The notes: a model not told the origin generated them from the letters alone. A stretch of 12,076 nt of DNA from JANRKG01 sp033763635 (GCA_033763635.1 JANRKG010000300.1:1-12076); one strand, 5' to 3'. Shown: positions 1 to 6,924, counted from the stretch's first letter. Numbers and translations are program-made.

Positions 1-1448
1 CGTTCAAACAGGGACACCCAATGCATCGGATCGATGCCTTCAAACACTTCTTGCCGATCGCCGGATTGGGCTGTGAAAGTGGGTGAGGAACCTTGATACC
101 GTTCCCGCAGGGAATACTGCCGCACCAACCCTGGATTTAACCAGGGGGGTAGGGTGGGGGAGTCGGAACGATTACGGCCTAGCCACTGTCGCAGTTGAGT
201 GCGGATTCCTACCGGGGGAAGCCGATCGTGCCAGCGAGAGTATTGCAGCATGGCCTGGGCGATCTGCCCCCAACGCCACTGTCGCAGGAGAGTGAAGAAG
301 TAGCGATTCGAGGAAAACTGGATTGGATCGCCACCATAGCCACCCAGCACAACCCGGCACTGCCGCCCCAGGTAGCGAAGGCTGTCGATCGAAATGGCGA
401 GGAAGGGGTCGGCCCTGGGTTCAGGAGAAGGGAATTGGGGGTCTTGCCACCAGCCACAGGGCAGGTAAGAATCAACATTCAAATAATGGGCAGATAGTTC
501 CAGTTCATCCACGACGGATTGAACATAATGTGGCTCCTCATCGGGGATCAGTTGGTCGTAATATCCAGTACAGGTGCTCAGGGGAGAGGGATAGAACTTC
601 TGCGGTAAAACTTCACGAGCAAAGGCCGCCAGTGTTGTAGAATCCAACCCTCCACTCAGGAAAAGCCCTGCCCGATCGCGTCGCATCCGATCCGCCACCG
701 CCACCCGCATCACGGCTCGAAACTGTTCACAGTAATCCTCTGGATTCCGGTAATTCAATGGAGTGGGAAGGGAAAGCGTCCAGTATTGGCGCAGTTGCAA
801 CAAACTGCCTAGCCTCAGGCTCAAAACGTGGGCAGGAGGAAGCCTGGAAATATCGGCAAAGGCTGTTGCATCTAAAGTGTGGTGTCTTTCAAGAACCAGA
901 AAGTCAGCGATCGCCAGATCATTCAACCGATTGGACACCTGAGGATGCTTACGTAAGCAGTTCAGGGTGTTGCTGAATAAAAAAATTTTCCCTGGATGGC
1001 TGTAGAAAAAGGGTTTGATCCCGAAGCGATCACGGGCACAGAACAGCTTTTTCGCCCCATCATCCCAAATTGCAAAAGCAAAATCCCCCAGCAAATGGGA
1101 AACGCAGTCCTCTCCCCAAACTCGATACGCCCAGAGAATCAGTTCACTATCAGGGCGATCGTGTAGGGGCGGGCTACCGTGGGCTTCCAGGATTTGGATC
1201 AGGGTGGGGCGATCGTCAATTCGAGCATCGGCGACAATCCAGAACTGCCCCTCAAGGTGGGCAGGTTGCTGATCAAACTGGCACTCGATCGTAGTCTGAA
1301 GTTGGGTGTGCCCCATCCCTACAAAATCACGGACCCAACACCGTTGAGCATCGGGTCCGCGACCAGCCATGGATTGATTTAATTTGCTGAGAAGTAAGGG
1401 ATCAACGGTTTGACTATCCAGATGCAGAATGCCGACAAAACCACTCAT
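1..1448 (-). CDS. Lasso-peptide cyclase (asparagine synthetase-like, C protein), 3' end off the window
   Basis: The frame is open from ATG at 1448 to the left edge, giving 482 visible residues; the C-terminus lies outside. Residues 1 to about 190 resemble the class II glutaminase domain (R30-G-P-D33, GDFAFAIWD 121-129, RDRFGIKPFFY 139-149). The synthetase domain carries the ATP pyrophosphatase loop SGGLDS at 265-270 and GGYGGD at 369-374. Residue 2 is Ser where genuine glutamine-dependent asparagine synthetases have the nucleophile Cys2, so the glutaminase half should be inactive. That is usual for lasso cyclases, which adenylate a core Asp/Glu side chain and join it to the freed N-terminus. 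A TGA four codons upstream rules out an earlier in-frame ATG; no clear Shine-Dalgarno is visible. It follows the precursor gene by 82 bases, which supports the cyclase role over amino-acid metabolism. Family assignment is strong; the exact product is inferred. Confidence 0.88.
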   Translation of the reverse strand, partial: MSGFVGILHLDSQTVDPLLLSKLNQSMAGRGPDAQRCWVRDFVGMGHTQLQTTIECQFDQQPAHLEGQFWIVADARIDDRPTLIQILEAHGSPPLHDRPDSELILWAYRVWGEDCVSHLLGDFAFAIWDDGAKKLFCARDRFGIKPFFYSHPGKIFLFSNTLNCLRKHPQVSNRLNDLAIADFLVLERHHTLDATAFADISRLPPAHVLSLRLGSLLQLRQYWTLSLPTPLNYRNPEDYCEQFRAVMRVAVADRMRRDRAGLFLSGGLDSTTLAAFAREVLPQKFYPSPLSTCTGYYDQLIPDEEPHYVQSVVDELELSAHYLNVDSYLPCGWWQDPQFPSPEPRADPFLAISIDSLRYLGRQCRVVLGGYGGDPIQFSSNRYFFTLLRQWRWGQIAQAMLQYSRWHDRLPPVGIRTQLRQWLGRNRSDSPTLPPWLNPGLVRQYSLRERYQGSSPTFTAQSGDRQEVFEGIDPMHWVSLFE

Positions 1449-1530
1449 AGCAATGGATAATCAGGCAACAAGCAGAAAGCTTAACTGAATGAGAGAAAAC
1501 TAAACAGCCTATTTCAAAGATGGCAGAGAC

Positions 1531-1680
1531 TTAGGCAATACTCTTATTCTGCCCAAAGGTTCCATCTAGAACCGATCCCGGTCGCGAACTCCCCTGAGTC
1601 AGGTGAGTAATGCTGCCATAGATAGTTAAGTTAGGACGAGAATAGCTCTTTTTAATGCCTTGTTGTTTATTCGCGTGCAT
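1531..1680 (-). CDS. Lasso-type RiPP precursor peptide (49 aa)
   Basis: A short gene with ATG at 1680, a good Shine-Dalgarno (GGAG at 1690-1687, 6 bases before the ATG) and a TAA stop. The leader has Tyr13, Pro16, Leu18, Gly22 and Thr28, exactly the YxxPxLxxxGxxxxxT pattern that B1 proteins recognise in lasso precursors. Thr28 is the expected penultimate leader residue, so cleavage after Gln29 would leave a 20-residue core starting at Gly30 (GSSRPGSVLD followed by GTFGQNKSIA). Asp39 is the only acidic residue in the whole peptide and so the only possible ring acceptor. It is at core position 10 counted from Gly30, or 9 if the core begins at Ser31; known rings have 7-9 residues. The tail carries Phe42 and Lys46 as possible bulky plugs. 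The gene lies 163 bases after the barrel/beta-helix gene and 82 bases before the cyclase. The precursor role is well supported; ring topology is not. Confidence 0.85.
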   Translation of the reverse strand: MHANKQQGIKKSYSRPNLTIYGSITHLTQGSSRPGSVLDGTFGQNKSIA

Positions 1681-1738
1681 GGTTGTCTCCAAAGTTAAGG
1701 GTTATTTGCATCATCCAAAAGAAATTAACCTCCATTCA

Positions 1739-1842
1739 GGTTATCTCGCTTTCCCATCCTGCCCCATAGAACTCTCAACCCTTCATTAGAATTTCAAGTC
1801 GCTTTGAGTCAAGAAGCCTCAAGGGAAAAAGCGAGATAACCC
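1739..1842. repeat. Long inverted repeat between the surface-protein gene and the precursor gene
   Basis: GGTTATCTCGCTTTCCC (1739-1755) is mirrored at 1823-1842 by GGGAAAAAGCGAGATAACC. This gives a near-perfect stem of about 14 bp plus a CCC/GGG clamp, with a loop of about 67 bases that contains a smaller TTGAG/CTCAA hairpin. One arm sits 2 bases past the stop codon of the 867-aa gene. There is no T-run after the stem on the minus strand, so it is not a classic intrinsic terminator. It could be an mRNA stabilising or processing structure that sets the precursor level apart from upstream genes, or the ends of a small mobile repeat. Confidence 0.6.
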
Positions 1843-1843
1843 G

Positions 1844-4447
1844 TTAAGGCAGACCGCAGAAGCCTGACGCAACCGTTGTTACCCCAGTGACAGAAGGGGG
1901 ATTTGCGATCGTGTTGTTCCCAGGTAAGGCTCCTTCTACTTGAATTAACCCCGCAGGACTACTGTTAAGGGTTAAACGGTTAATAGTGTTGCCTTGAGGC
2001 TGGACGCAAACGGTTCCTGTTGAAATTGCACCGAACACCCCGGCCTGGTCTACGAATAAGTCGTTACCCGCTCCGGTGTTCCCTGTCAAGATATTCGAGC
2101 GCAGCGCGACTCCCAAACGGCTCGTGCCCAGAGCGCGGACAAAGACCCCTCCCAGGGTATTGTTTGTAATTGTATTATTCTGAAAAACAGCCTGGATTTG
2201 GGAAGTATCTTGGGTTTCAACGAATGCGCCAGTTGTAGTATTGCCTGAAACCGTATTGCCTGTAACATTGACAGTTCCGCGCCCATTGCCCCGTCCTGTC
2301 ACTAGAATCCCCTGGTTGCCGCTGTTGGTGACACGGTTATTCAGAATGTTAAAGACTGCGTTTGCCGTATTATTCACTTCAACCGTGATCCCCTGGCGGC
2401 CGCCCGTGACCGTATTGTTGGCGATCGTCGCCGTGCCTTGGGCTGTTCCCTGTAGGAAGACTTGAATTCCGTCCTGATTTGCCGTAACCGCGTTGTTGGA
2501 AATGTTGGCATTGACCGTACCGGAGGTGTTCGTCAAGGCCACTGCATTATTTCCGGCTCCCCCTGCATTCAGGGTATTGCCAGTGATATTGACATTGCCT
2601 GTAACATTCGTCAACTCAAGGGCACGACCATTTTGAGCCGTCAGGTTACTATTTTGGACGGTTAATCCATTTACGTTTGTCGCCTGGACAGCAGCTCCCG
2701 TTGGGGAGTTCACGGTTATGTTGTCCAAAACGTTATTGTTCCCGGTGATTGCCACTGTCTCATTGACCGTAATCCCAGAAACGATCGTGTCATTCCCCGT
2801 CAGGTTTAGTTGGTTCACATTGACGGCATATCGAGCGGCGGGGTCGAACAACGGAAGTTCAAGCCGTTGATTATTCGCATTGGCCACTGGATCGGGGGTG
2901 AATTGCCGGATATTGTTAAACAGCACATCAATGCCGTTTGCAAAGTTAAGGGTCGCGAATGTTTCAGTACCACTTCCCCGAACGTAAATCACATCCGCCC
3001 CCGATGTGGCTACCGCCCCAAGGGCCTGACCGATCGTTCCAAAGGGGCTTTCCGCCGTCCCCCCCGTTCCAGTGCCCCCTGATTGTACATGCAGGAATCG
3101 GTAGGGTTGCCCAGTGCGGCTGTTAATGGCAACTTCTGATCGAGAAACGCTTTCAGTCTGCCCTCTCCGAGTAGGGTCAGCTACCGTAATGGAACTGTTA
3201 CGGAAAGGATCTTCAGCCATGCGGTCAAGCACAGTTGTAATGCGGCCTCTGCTTCCCGCACTCGACCCAGGAAAGTTCACACCCACCCCTAAGACCAGTC
3301 GGGTGTCAAACAGTCCATCATTTTGAATTGCCAAACTCACCCGAACTAAGTCGGAAGCCGTCGCCTCAACTCGGCCCCTGACTCCTACGACATCTGGGCT
3401 TCCCTGGGCATTGAGATAGTAAGCGCCTGCGTAACCTCGCAGGGTTGCTTCTCCAAATTGAAAAAACTGCCGTCCCACTTCTAGATCAACTGCTGTGGCT
3501 GCGGCTTCAAACTGGCGGAAGCTAAACGAATTCAGGAGTAGATTGTTGCCGGAAAAAGAGATGCCACTTGTCCCGCCAATGGAAGTGATTTGATTGCGGG
3601 TACTTCCAACGGGGAAATAGGCATTGAGCCGCGCATCAAAGTCATCAGAGAGTGCTTCCAGCCCAACCCCAATCTGATTAAAGAAGCTACGGCCTGTATC
3701 CCGATTGTCATAGGCGACATACCCACCGTATACTCGGTTGTCTTGCCCTTTGAAGAATCGGTAGCCGACCAGAAGGTTGCCCCCCAGGGTGGTGTTGTTG
3801 GGGTGTAGAAGTAACCGCCCTTGCACGTAGGTCAGATCCTTGCCCGGAGTCTGAAAGACCGGGACAAACCCACCAAAGCCGAAGTATTCGCTACTTCCTG
3901 CTCCCTGGGTGTTGTAGCGAGCTTCAACGCGAGGCGAAAACTCAGCCGTAGCCTCCGCTGCGGTGGGTGCTTGGGCGAGGGATTCTTCTGGGGAAGGTAG
4001 ACGAAATTGAATGGTTGGAGTGATGGGCTGGTTCGAGAGTTGATTCGCCTGCACAGAACCGGAGACCAGAGCACTGACCGCGGATGTTGCAGCCGCGGTC
4101 AGTGCGAGAGGAACCTCATCTTCTTTGGTAGGATTGCCGGATTGAGACGCAGAACTGGCGAATAAATTTGGAGATGCCGATTCGCTCAACAATTGCTTCA
4201 ACGAAGGGAGTTGATTCTGAGTTGCGCCTGTTCGGTGACCTACAACCTGAGCAAAGGCAACAGGAGCAAGCAACCCACTGATTAATAGGCTAAAGCTGAA
4301 TAGGCTGAAGCAAGTCGCAATTCCTACGGTTTGCCTTTGGTTGATTTGAACTTGATCGCTTGGGGTTTGATCTAAAGATGGTGGGTGAACCGTTTGATCC
4401 ACCAAGTTCCTAAGTAAAGTTTTGTCTTTTCCTGACAGCTTTGCCAT
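1844..4447 (-). CDS. Outer-membrane beta-barrel protein with C-terminal parallel beta-helix passenger (inverse-autotransporter-like)
   Basis: The protein is 867 aa from ATG 4447, preceded by GAGGAG 7 bases upstream. A GTG at 4492 would add 15 residues but lacks such a site. About 40 polar N-terminal residues precede a hydrophobic stretch (about 41-66, ending APVAFAQ) that looks like a signal peptide with a long n-region. A low-complexity Ala/Ser/Gln linker follows (about 67-165). Residues about 166-392 alternate like amphipathic strands (YVQGRLLL, LGGNLLVGYRFF, VYGGYVAYDN, LVLGVGVNF), resembling the invasin/intimin-type barrel. From about 450 there is a GTGGTAESPFGTIGQAL-type entry and then some 15 Asn/Thr/Val-rich turns (NNxVTxN, ITGNTLN, VSGNTTTG) of a right-handed beta-helix to the end. 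Barrel first and passenger last is the inverse (type V) order. It sits between B2 and the precursor on the same strand, which hints at a link to export, reception or surface display of the peptide, but this is inference; it may be a bystander adhesin. Confidence 0.75.
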   Translation of the reverse strand: MAKLSGKDKTLLRNLVDQTVHPPSLDQTPSDQVQINQRQTVGIATCFSLFSFSLLISGLLAPVAFAQVVGHRTGATQNQLPSLKQLLSESASPNLFASSASQSGNPTKEDEVPLALTAAATSAVSALVSGSVQANQLSNQPITPTIQFRLPSPEESLAQAPTAAEATAEFSPRVEARYNTQGAGSSEYFGFGGFVPVFQTPGKDLTYVQGRLLLHPNNTTLGGNLLVGYRFFKGQDNRVYGGYVAYDNRDTGRSFFNQIGVGLEALSDDFDARLNAYFPVGSTRNQITSIGGTSGISFSGNNLLLNSFSFRQFEAAATAVDLEVGRQFFQFGEATLRGYAGAYYLNAQGSPDVVGVRGRVEATASDLVRVSLAIQNDGLFDTRLVLGVGVNFPGSSAGSRGRITTVLDRMAEDPFRNSSITVADPTRRGQTESVSRSEVAINSRTGQPYRFLHVQSGGTGTGGTAESPFGTIGQALGAVATSGADVIYVRGSGTETFATLNFANGIDVLFNNIRQFTPDPVANANNQRLELPLFDPAARYAVNVNQLNLTGNDTIVSGITVNETVAITGNNNVLDNITVNSPTGAAVQATNVNGLTVQNSNLTAQNGRALELTNVTGNVNITGNTLNAGGAGNNAVALTNTSGTVNANISNNAVTANQDGIQVFLQGTAQGTATIANNTVTGGRQGITVEVNNTANAVFNILNNRVTNSGNQGILVTGRGNGRGTVNVTGNTVSGNTTTGAFVETQDTSQIQAVFQNNTITNNTLGGVFVRALGTSRLGVALRSNILTGNTGAGNDLFVDQAGVFGAISTGTVCVQPQGNTINRLTLNSSPAGLIQVEGALPGNNTIANPPSVTGVTTVASGFCGLP

Positions 4448-4655
4448 TTCCTCTCTCCTCACACTTGCCACAAAGAATAACTCACACGCCACTCGATCAT
4501 CACACTAGTTCAGTGTTTATTTGGTAGTTTATCAAAGGAATTCATTTTCCCGGAATCTAACATCGAGTTTATCCCCTTGCCAAGAGCTATCTCCCGTGAA
4601 ATAAACGCCTGATTTCTCAAGTTTTTTCCTTTCTAGCAAGCAAAATCTAAAGGAT

Positions 4656-5189
4656 TCAAATGGGTGAATGGGGAGGGACGATCGGTTGTCCAAAATCGGC
4701 AAATACCTGCTCAATTTCAGCGTGATCGTTTAATATTCGCTGTTGCCACCTAACCCAAGCATGGGCTTTGAATTGTCCAGATTCTTTAGATACCCCAATC
4801 TGTAGAGAAGTTGAAACCCCATATCTTTGCAGAAGCCACCAGAGGGCGAGAGAACGTTCCAGACAGTTGGCCTGAAAAGGGATATTCCGAATTGCTACCT
4901 GATGCCATTGACAAAGACAATAAACTATTTTCAGGGAATCTTCTGGAGGACGGTCAGCCGCGTTTGGGCCAGACTGGGCAATAGAGATAGCTGGAATTCC
5001 TACCTTCGAAGGCCATTTTCTTAAAAGAAGTTGCGATCGTCGTAACCCCAACACTCGAAGGCACAGGGTTGCCACGATCAGAGTGAATGCTGCCTGGAGG
5101 AATTGCGCCCGATCGGGGGGGGATAACTTCCAGAACTGAGGGGAACGAACCCAAAATTTTCGGGTGAATGGAACAAGCTTTGTGAGCAT
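4656..5189 (-). CDS. Lasso peptide leader peptidase (B2 protein, transglutaminase-like)
   Basis: The protein is 177 aa from ATG 5189; an in-frame TGA four codons upstream excludes an earlier start. The C-terminal half carries the B2 signature: Cys109 in NCLERSLALWWLLQRYG, His143 in AHAWVRW and Asp155 in RILNDHAEI, the expected Cys-His-Asp triad of a transglutaminase-fold cysteine protease that removes the leader after the penultimate Thr. The N-terminal part (about 20-60) includes the hydrophobic stretch AAFTLIVATLCLRVLGL, as in other B2 proteins. Length is near the family norm (about 150-180). It follows B1 by 64 bases as a separate gene, the split B1/B2 arrangement usual outside proteobacterial McjB fusions. 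No strong ribosome binding site is seen. The assignment is confident; substrate identity rests on the neighbouring precursor. Confidence 0.88.
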   Translation of the reverse strand: MLTKLVPFTRKFWVRSPQFWKLSPPDRAQFLQAAFTLIVATLCLRVLGLRRSQLLLRKWPSKVGIPAISIAQSGPNAADRPPEDSLKIVYCLCQWHQVAIRNIPFQANCLERSLALWWLLQRYGVSTSLQIGVSKESGQFKAHAWVRWQQRILNDHAEIEQVFADFGQPIVPPHSPI

Positions 5190-5253
5190 ATCGAACTGTC
5201 AAACGCCAACCGATCTGATAACACTGAATGATAATTGCAATGGTTCAGGGATA

Positions 5254-5538
5254 TCACTGCAATTCAATCAACCCCTGTTCAAGAAGTTGGTCCAGAAGCG
5301 CTTGCAAATCTTGTTGAAGAACCGCTGGTTCGACCTCATACTCACTTAAAAGCGTTTCATAGGCTGATTGAATGGAATCAGTTTCAGCAAGAACTGCCCA
5401 GATTCGGGTTCCAACTTCATCTAGCCCAAAGTAACGTTCGCTCTTCAAGTTTAGAAGCACAGATTCTCCGTTCAATTCACGGATCAGAACATCTGCTGGA
5501 ATTGCAATCCGCTGATGAAACGACAGGTTTGCAGCCAG
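5254..5538 (-). CDS. Lasso peptide recognition protein (B1, PqqD-like RRE), probable CTG start
   Basis: This is a small PqqD-fold protein that should bind the precursor leader and present it to B2. The core is recognisable: IAIPADVLIRELNGESVLLN, then ERYFGLDEVGTRIW and a helical C-terminus ending LLEQGLIELQ. Family similarity begins about 15 residues upstream of the first common start codon in frame (TTG at 5475), so a TTG start would remove the first RRE strand. No ATG or GTG lies in frame between TTG 5475 and the upstream TGA. A perfect AAGGAGG (5550-5544) ends 5 bases before an in-frame CTG at 5538, giving 94 residues, a normal B1 length. I therefore choose CTG 5538; the exact start needs experiment. 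First gene of the minus-strand operon, 64 bases before B2. Confidence 0.82.
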   Translation of the reverse strand: MAANLSFHQRIAIPADVLIRELNGESVLLNLKSERYFGLDEVGTRIWAVLAETDSIQSAYETLLSEYEVEPAVLQQDLQALLDQLLEQGLIELQ

Positions 5539-5543
5539 AAGCG

Positions 5544-5550
5544 CCTCCTT
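5544..5550 (-). promoter_or_regulatory. Strong Shine-Dalgarno deciding the B1 start
   Basis: AAGGAGG on the minus strand is fully complementary to the 16S anti-SD and ends 5 bases before CTG 5538. It is the best ribosome binding site in the window and has no ATG at the proper distance in the B1 frame. Confidence 0.65.
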
Positions 5551-5554
5551 ACAT

Positions 5555-5588
5555 CCTCTATATCAATCTGTATCAATTAATCTATATC
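5555..5588 (-). repeat. Three 10-bp direct repeats over the lasso operon start region
   Basis: On the minus strand GATATAGATT (5588-5579), GATACAGATT (5574-5565) and GATATAGAGG (5564-5555) form three related direct copies, the first two separated by AATT and the last two adjacent. They overlap the putative -10 box and early transcript, a position suited to a repressor or activator. The region is AT-rich, so chance similarity is possible. Confidence 0.4.
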
Positions 5589-5604
5589 AGTATGGACGTG
5601 TCAA
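5576..5604 (-). promoter_or_regulatory. Putative sigma-70-type promoter of the lasso operon
   Basis: A perfect -35 box TTGACA (5604-5599), a 17-base spacer and ATTAAT (5581-5576; 4 of 6 matches to TATAAT) lie about 40 bases upstream of the B1 ribosome binding site. A start near 5568 would give a leader of about 30 bases. The -10 box is imperfect, so this remains a prediction. Confidence 0.4.
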
Positions 5605-5824
5605 AACAATATCGCGATCGAACACCCAATTGCCTGTATTCATCGTAAATAATTAATGAATAATGAAAATTTTCTTAGGAAAACCGAGTCGCCCTATCAC
5701 CGATGTTTGATTTAATACAGAAAAGTCCTGACGGATTCATCCCTACAAATCTTAAGAGATCTTGTCGATCGTTTGCGGAATGCTGAAGGTATAGACGAAC
5801 AGGTCTTTGCTAGAGGAAACCGTT

Positions 5825-6814
5825 ATGAATCGCGAGACATTACTGCAACGCTATGCAGCAGGGGAAAGGAATTTTCGAGGGGTGAATCTGATTGGAGCAG
5901 ATCTGGAACGAGCCAATTTATCTGGTGTGGATCTGACAGGTGCTTCCCTGGCCTCGGCAAACCTGGGTCGAGCCAATCTTGTGGGAGCAAACCTGACAGA
6001 TACCTTTCTCTATGCTACGAATTTGACTTATGCCCGTCTAAATCAGGCAAATCTGACCAACGCGGACCTCACGAAGGCAAATTTACAGGGGGCCAGTTTG
6101 GTTAGAGCTTGCTTGAAGGGCGCTAAGTTAAGTGGGGCCATTCTCGCTGCTGTGAATTTGTTTGCCTCTGATTTGCAAGAAGTGAACCTCTGTGGAGGAG
6201 ACCTGCGAGGCATTAATTTGCGATCGGCTAACCTGCGCCATGCCAACCTGAATTGGGCTAACCTCTCTGGGGCACGATTGAGTGGGGCCGTGCTGGAAGG
6301 AACACTCCTCAGGGGGGTTCGGCTCAGTGAAGCTTTCTTGAATGGGATTGATCTCCAGGGCGTTGATCTAGATGGCGTAAATTTCAGTCATGCCAAACTA
6401 AATGGAGCAAATCTGAGTGGGGCAAAGCTAACGGCTGCAAATTTCAATGGGTCTCAGCTACGGGTCGCGAACCTGACGCGGGCTAACCTCCATGCTGCCG
6501 ACTTAACAGAAGCAGATTTGAGTAAAGCCGAGTTAACAGAAGCCAACTTAAGCAAGGCCAACCTGAGCCAGACGGTCCTGACGGGAGCCGATCTCACAGG
6601 GGCCAACCTGAACGCTGCAATTCTGCGGGGAGCAAACCTCATCCGAGCGAGCCTCCAGGGTGCCTACCTTTGGAGCGCCAAAGTGAATGGTGCAAATTTG
6701 CAGAATACCAACTTAACCAAGGCCAGTCTCCGGGGAGCGGATTTACAGGACGCAGACCAAACGGGAGCCGTCTGGACCGCAGCCGTATTACCGGATGGAC
6801 AGGTTCATCCATAA
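5825..6814 (+). CDS. Pentapeptide-repeat protein
   Basis: The protein is 329 aa. ATG 5825 is chosen because GAGGAAA precedes it at good spacing and the conserved cyanobacterial N-terminus LLQRYAAGERNFRGVNL follows directly; a TTG six codons upstream is less likely. From about residue 15 almost the whole protein is tandem A(D/N)LxG-type pentapeptides (for example GANLSGAKLTAANFNGSQLR), which fold as a right-handed quadrilateral beta-helix. A short non-repeat tail ends in LPDGQVHP, a common ending for this group. No transmembrane or enzyme domain is present. Such proteins are abundant in cyanobacteria and most lack a known role; a few in other bacteria mimic DNA and bind gyrase, but nothing here shows that. 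It is divergent from the lasso operon and precedes the radical SAM gene by 110 bases. Confidence 0.9.
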   Translation: MNRETLLQRYAAGERNFRGVNLIGADLERANLSGVDLTGASLASANLGRANLVGANLTDTFLYATNLTYARLNQANLTNADLTKANLQGASLVRACLKGAKLSGAILAAVNLFASDLQEVNLCGGDLRGINLRSANLRHANLNWANLSGARLSGAVLEGTLLRGVRLSEAFLNGIDLQGVDLDGVNFSHAKLNGANLSGAKLTAANFNGSQLRVANLTRANLHAADLTEADLSKAELTEANLSKANLSQTVLTGADLTGANLNAAILRGANLIRASLQGAYLWSAKVNGANLQNTNLTKASLRGADLQDADQTGAVWTAAVLPDGQVHP

Positions 6815-6854
6815 ATGCGTGACAGGATGGGCCAGAGCGTGCAGCCAAACGATA

Positions 6855-6878
6855 GGGACGCGAACTGTCGCGTCTCCC
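6855..6878 (+). terminator. GACGCGA/TCGCGTC stem-loop between the pentapeptide and radical SAM genes
   Basis: GGGACGCGA (6855-6863), loop ACTG and TCGCGTCTCCC (6868-6878) form a 7-bp perfect stem extended by GG/CC with a small bulge, 40 bases after the pentapeptide stop. No T-run follows, so termination is uncertain. It resembles the GAGACGCGA...TCGCGTCTC palindromes that I recall as dispersed repeats in filamentous cyanobacteria, so it may be a repeat element rather than a terminator. Confidence 0.45.
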
Positions 6879-6924
6879 CAACCATACGCTAGGCTGAGAA
6901 AGTCCCCACCCACCCCCATCTCCT

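Noticed and set aside
1..1448. Ordinary asparagine synthetase AsnB
   Set aside because: Cys2 is replaced by Ser and the gene follows a precursor peptide, B1 and B2; a cyclase fits better.
1844..2840. Asn-rich repetitive DNA as a tandem repeat array or CRISPR-like element
   Set aside because: The repetition is at protein level (beta-helix turns) with divergent codons; no regular DNA repeat unit or spacers.
4448..4492. Longer 882-aa start (GTG 4492) for the surface protein
   Set aside because: ATG 4447 has GAGGAG at ideal spacing and the added residues show no family feature.
4502..4516. ACACT-AGTTC-AGTGT inverted repeat upstream of the surface-protein gene
   Set aside because: Only 5 bp per arm in AT-rich DNA; an operator is possible but chance is as likely.
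4448..4655. Second precursor peptide in the 208-base gap between B2 and the surface-protein gene
   Set aside because: I looked for YxxPxL...LT-type leaders on both strands and found none; no convincing promoter either.
5235..5648. 137-codon plus-strand frame opposite the B1 gene
   Set aside because: It is antisense to a gene with clear PqqD-family motifs and runs through the promoter region; no family resemblance in its translation.
5825..6814. Pentapeptide protein as a gyrase-protecting (Qnr/MfpA-like) or lasso immunity factor
   Set aside because: It has the common cyanobacterial N- and C-terminal signatures, lies on the opposite strand, and nothing specific supports gyrase binding.
6815..6924. 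Upstream start for the radical SAM protein
   Set aside because: An in-frame TGA at 6895 leaves only GTG 6925 as a standard start before the conserved region.
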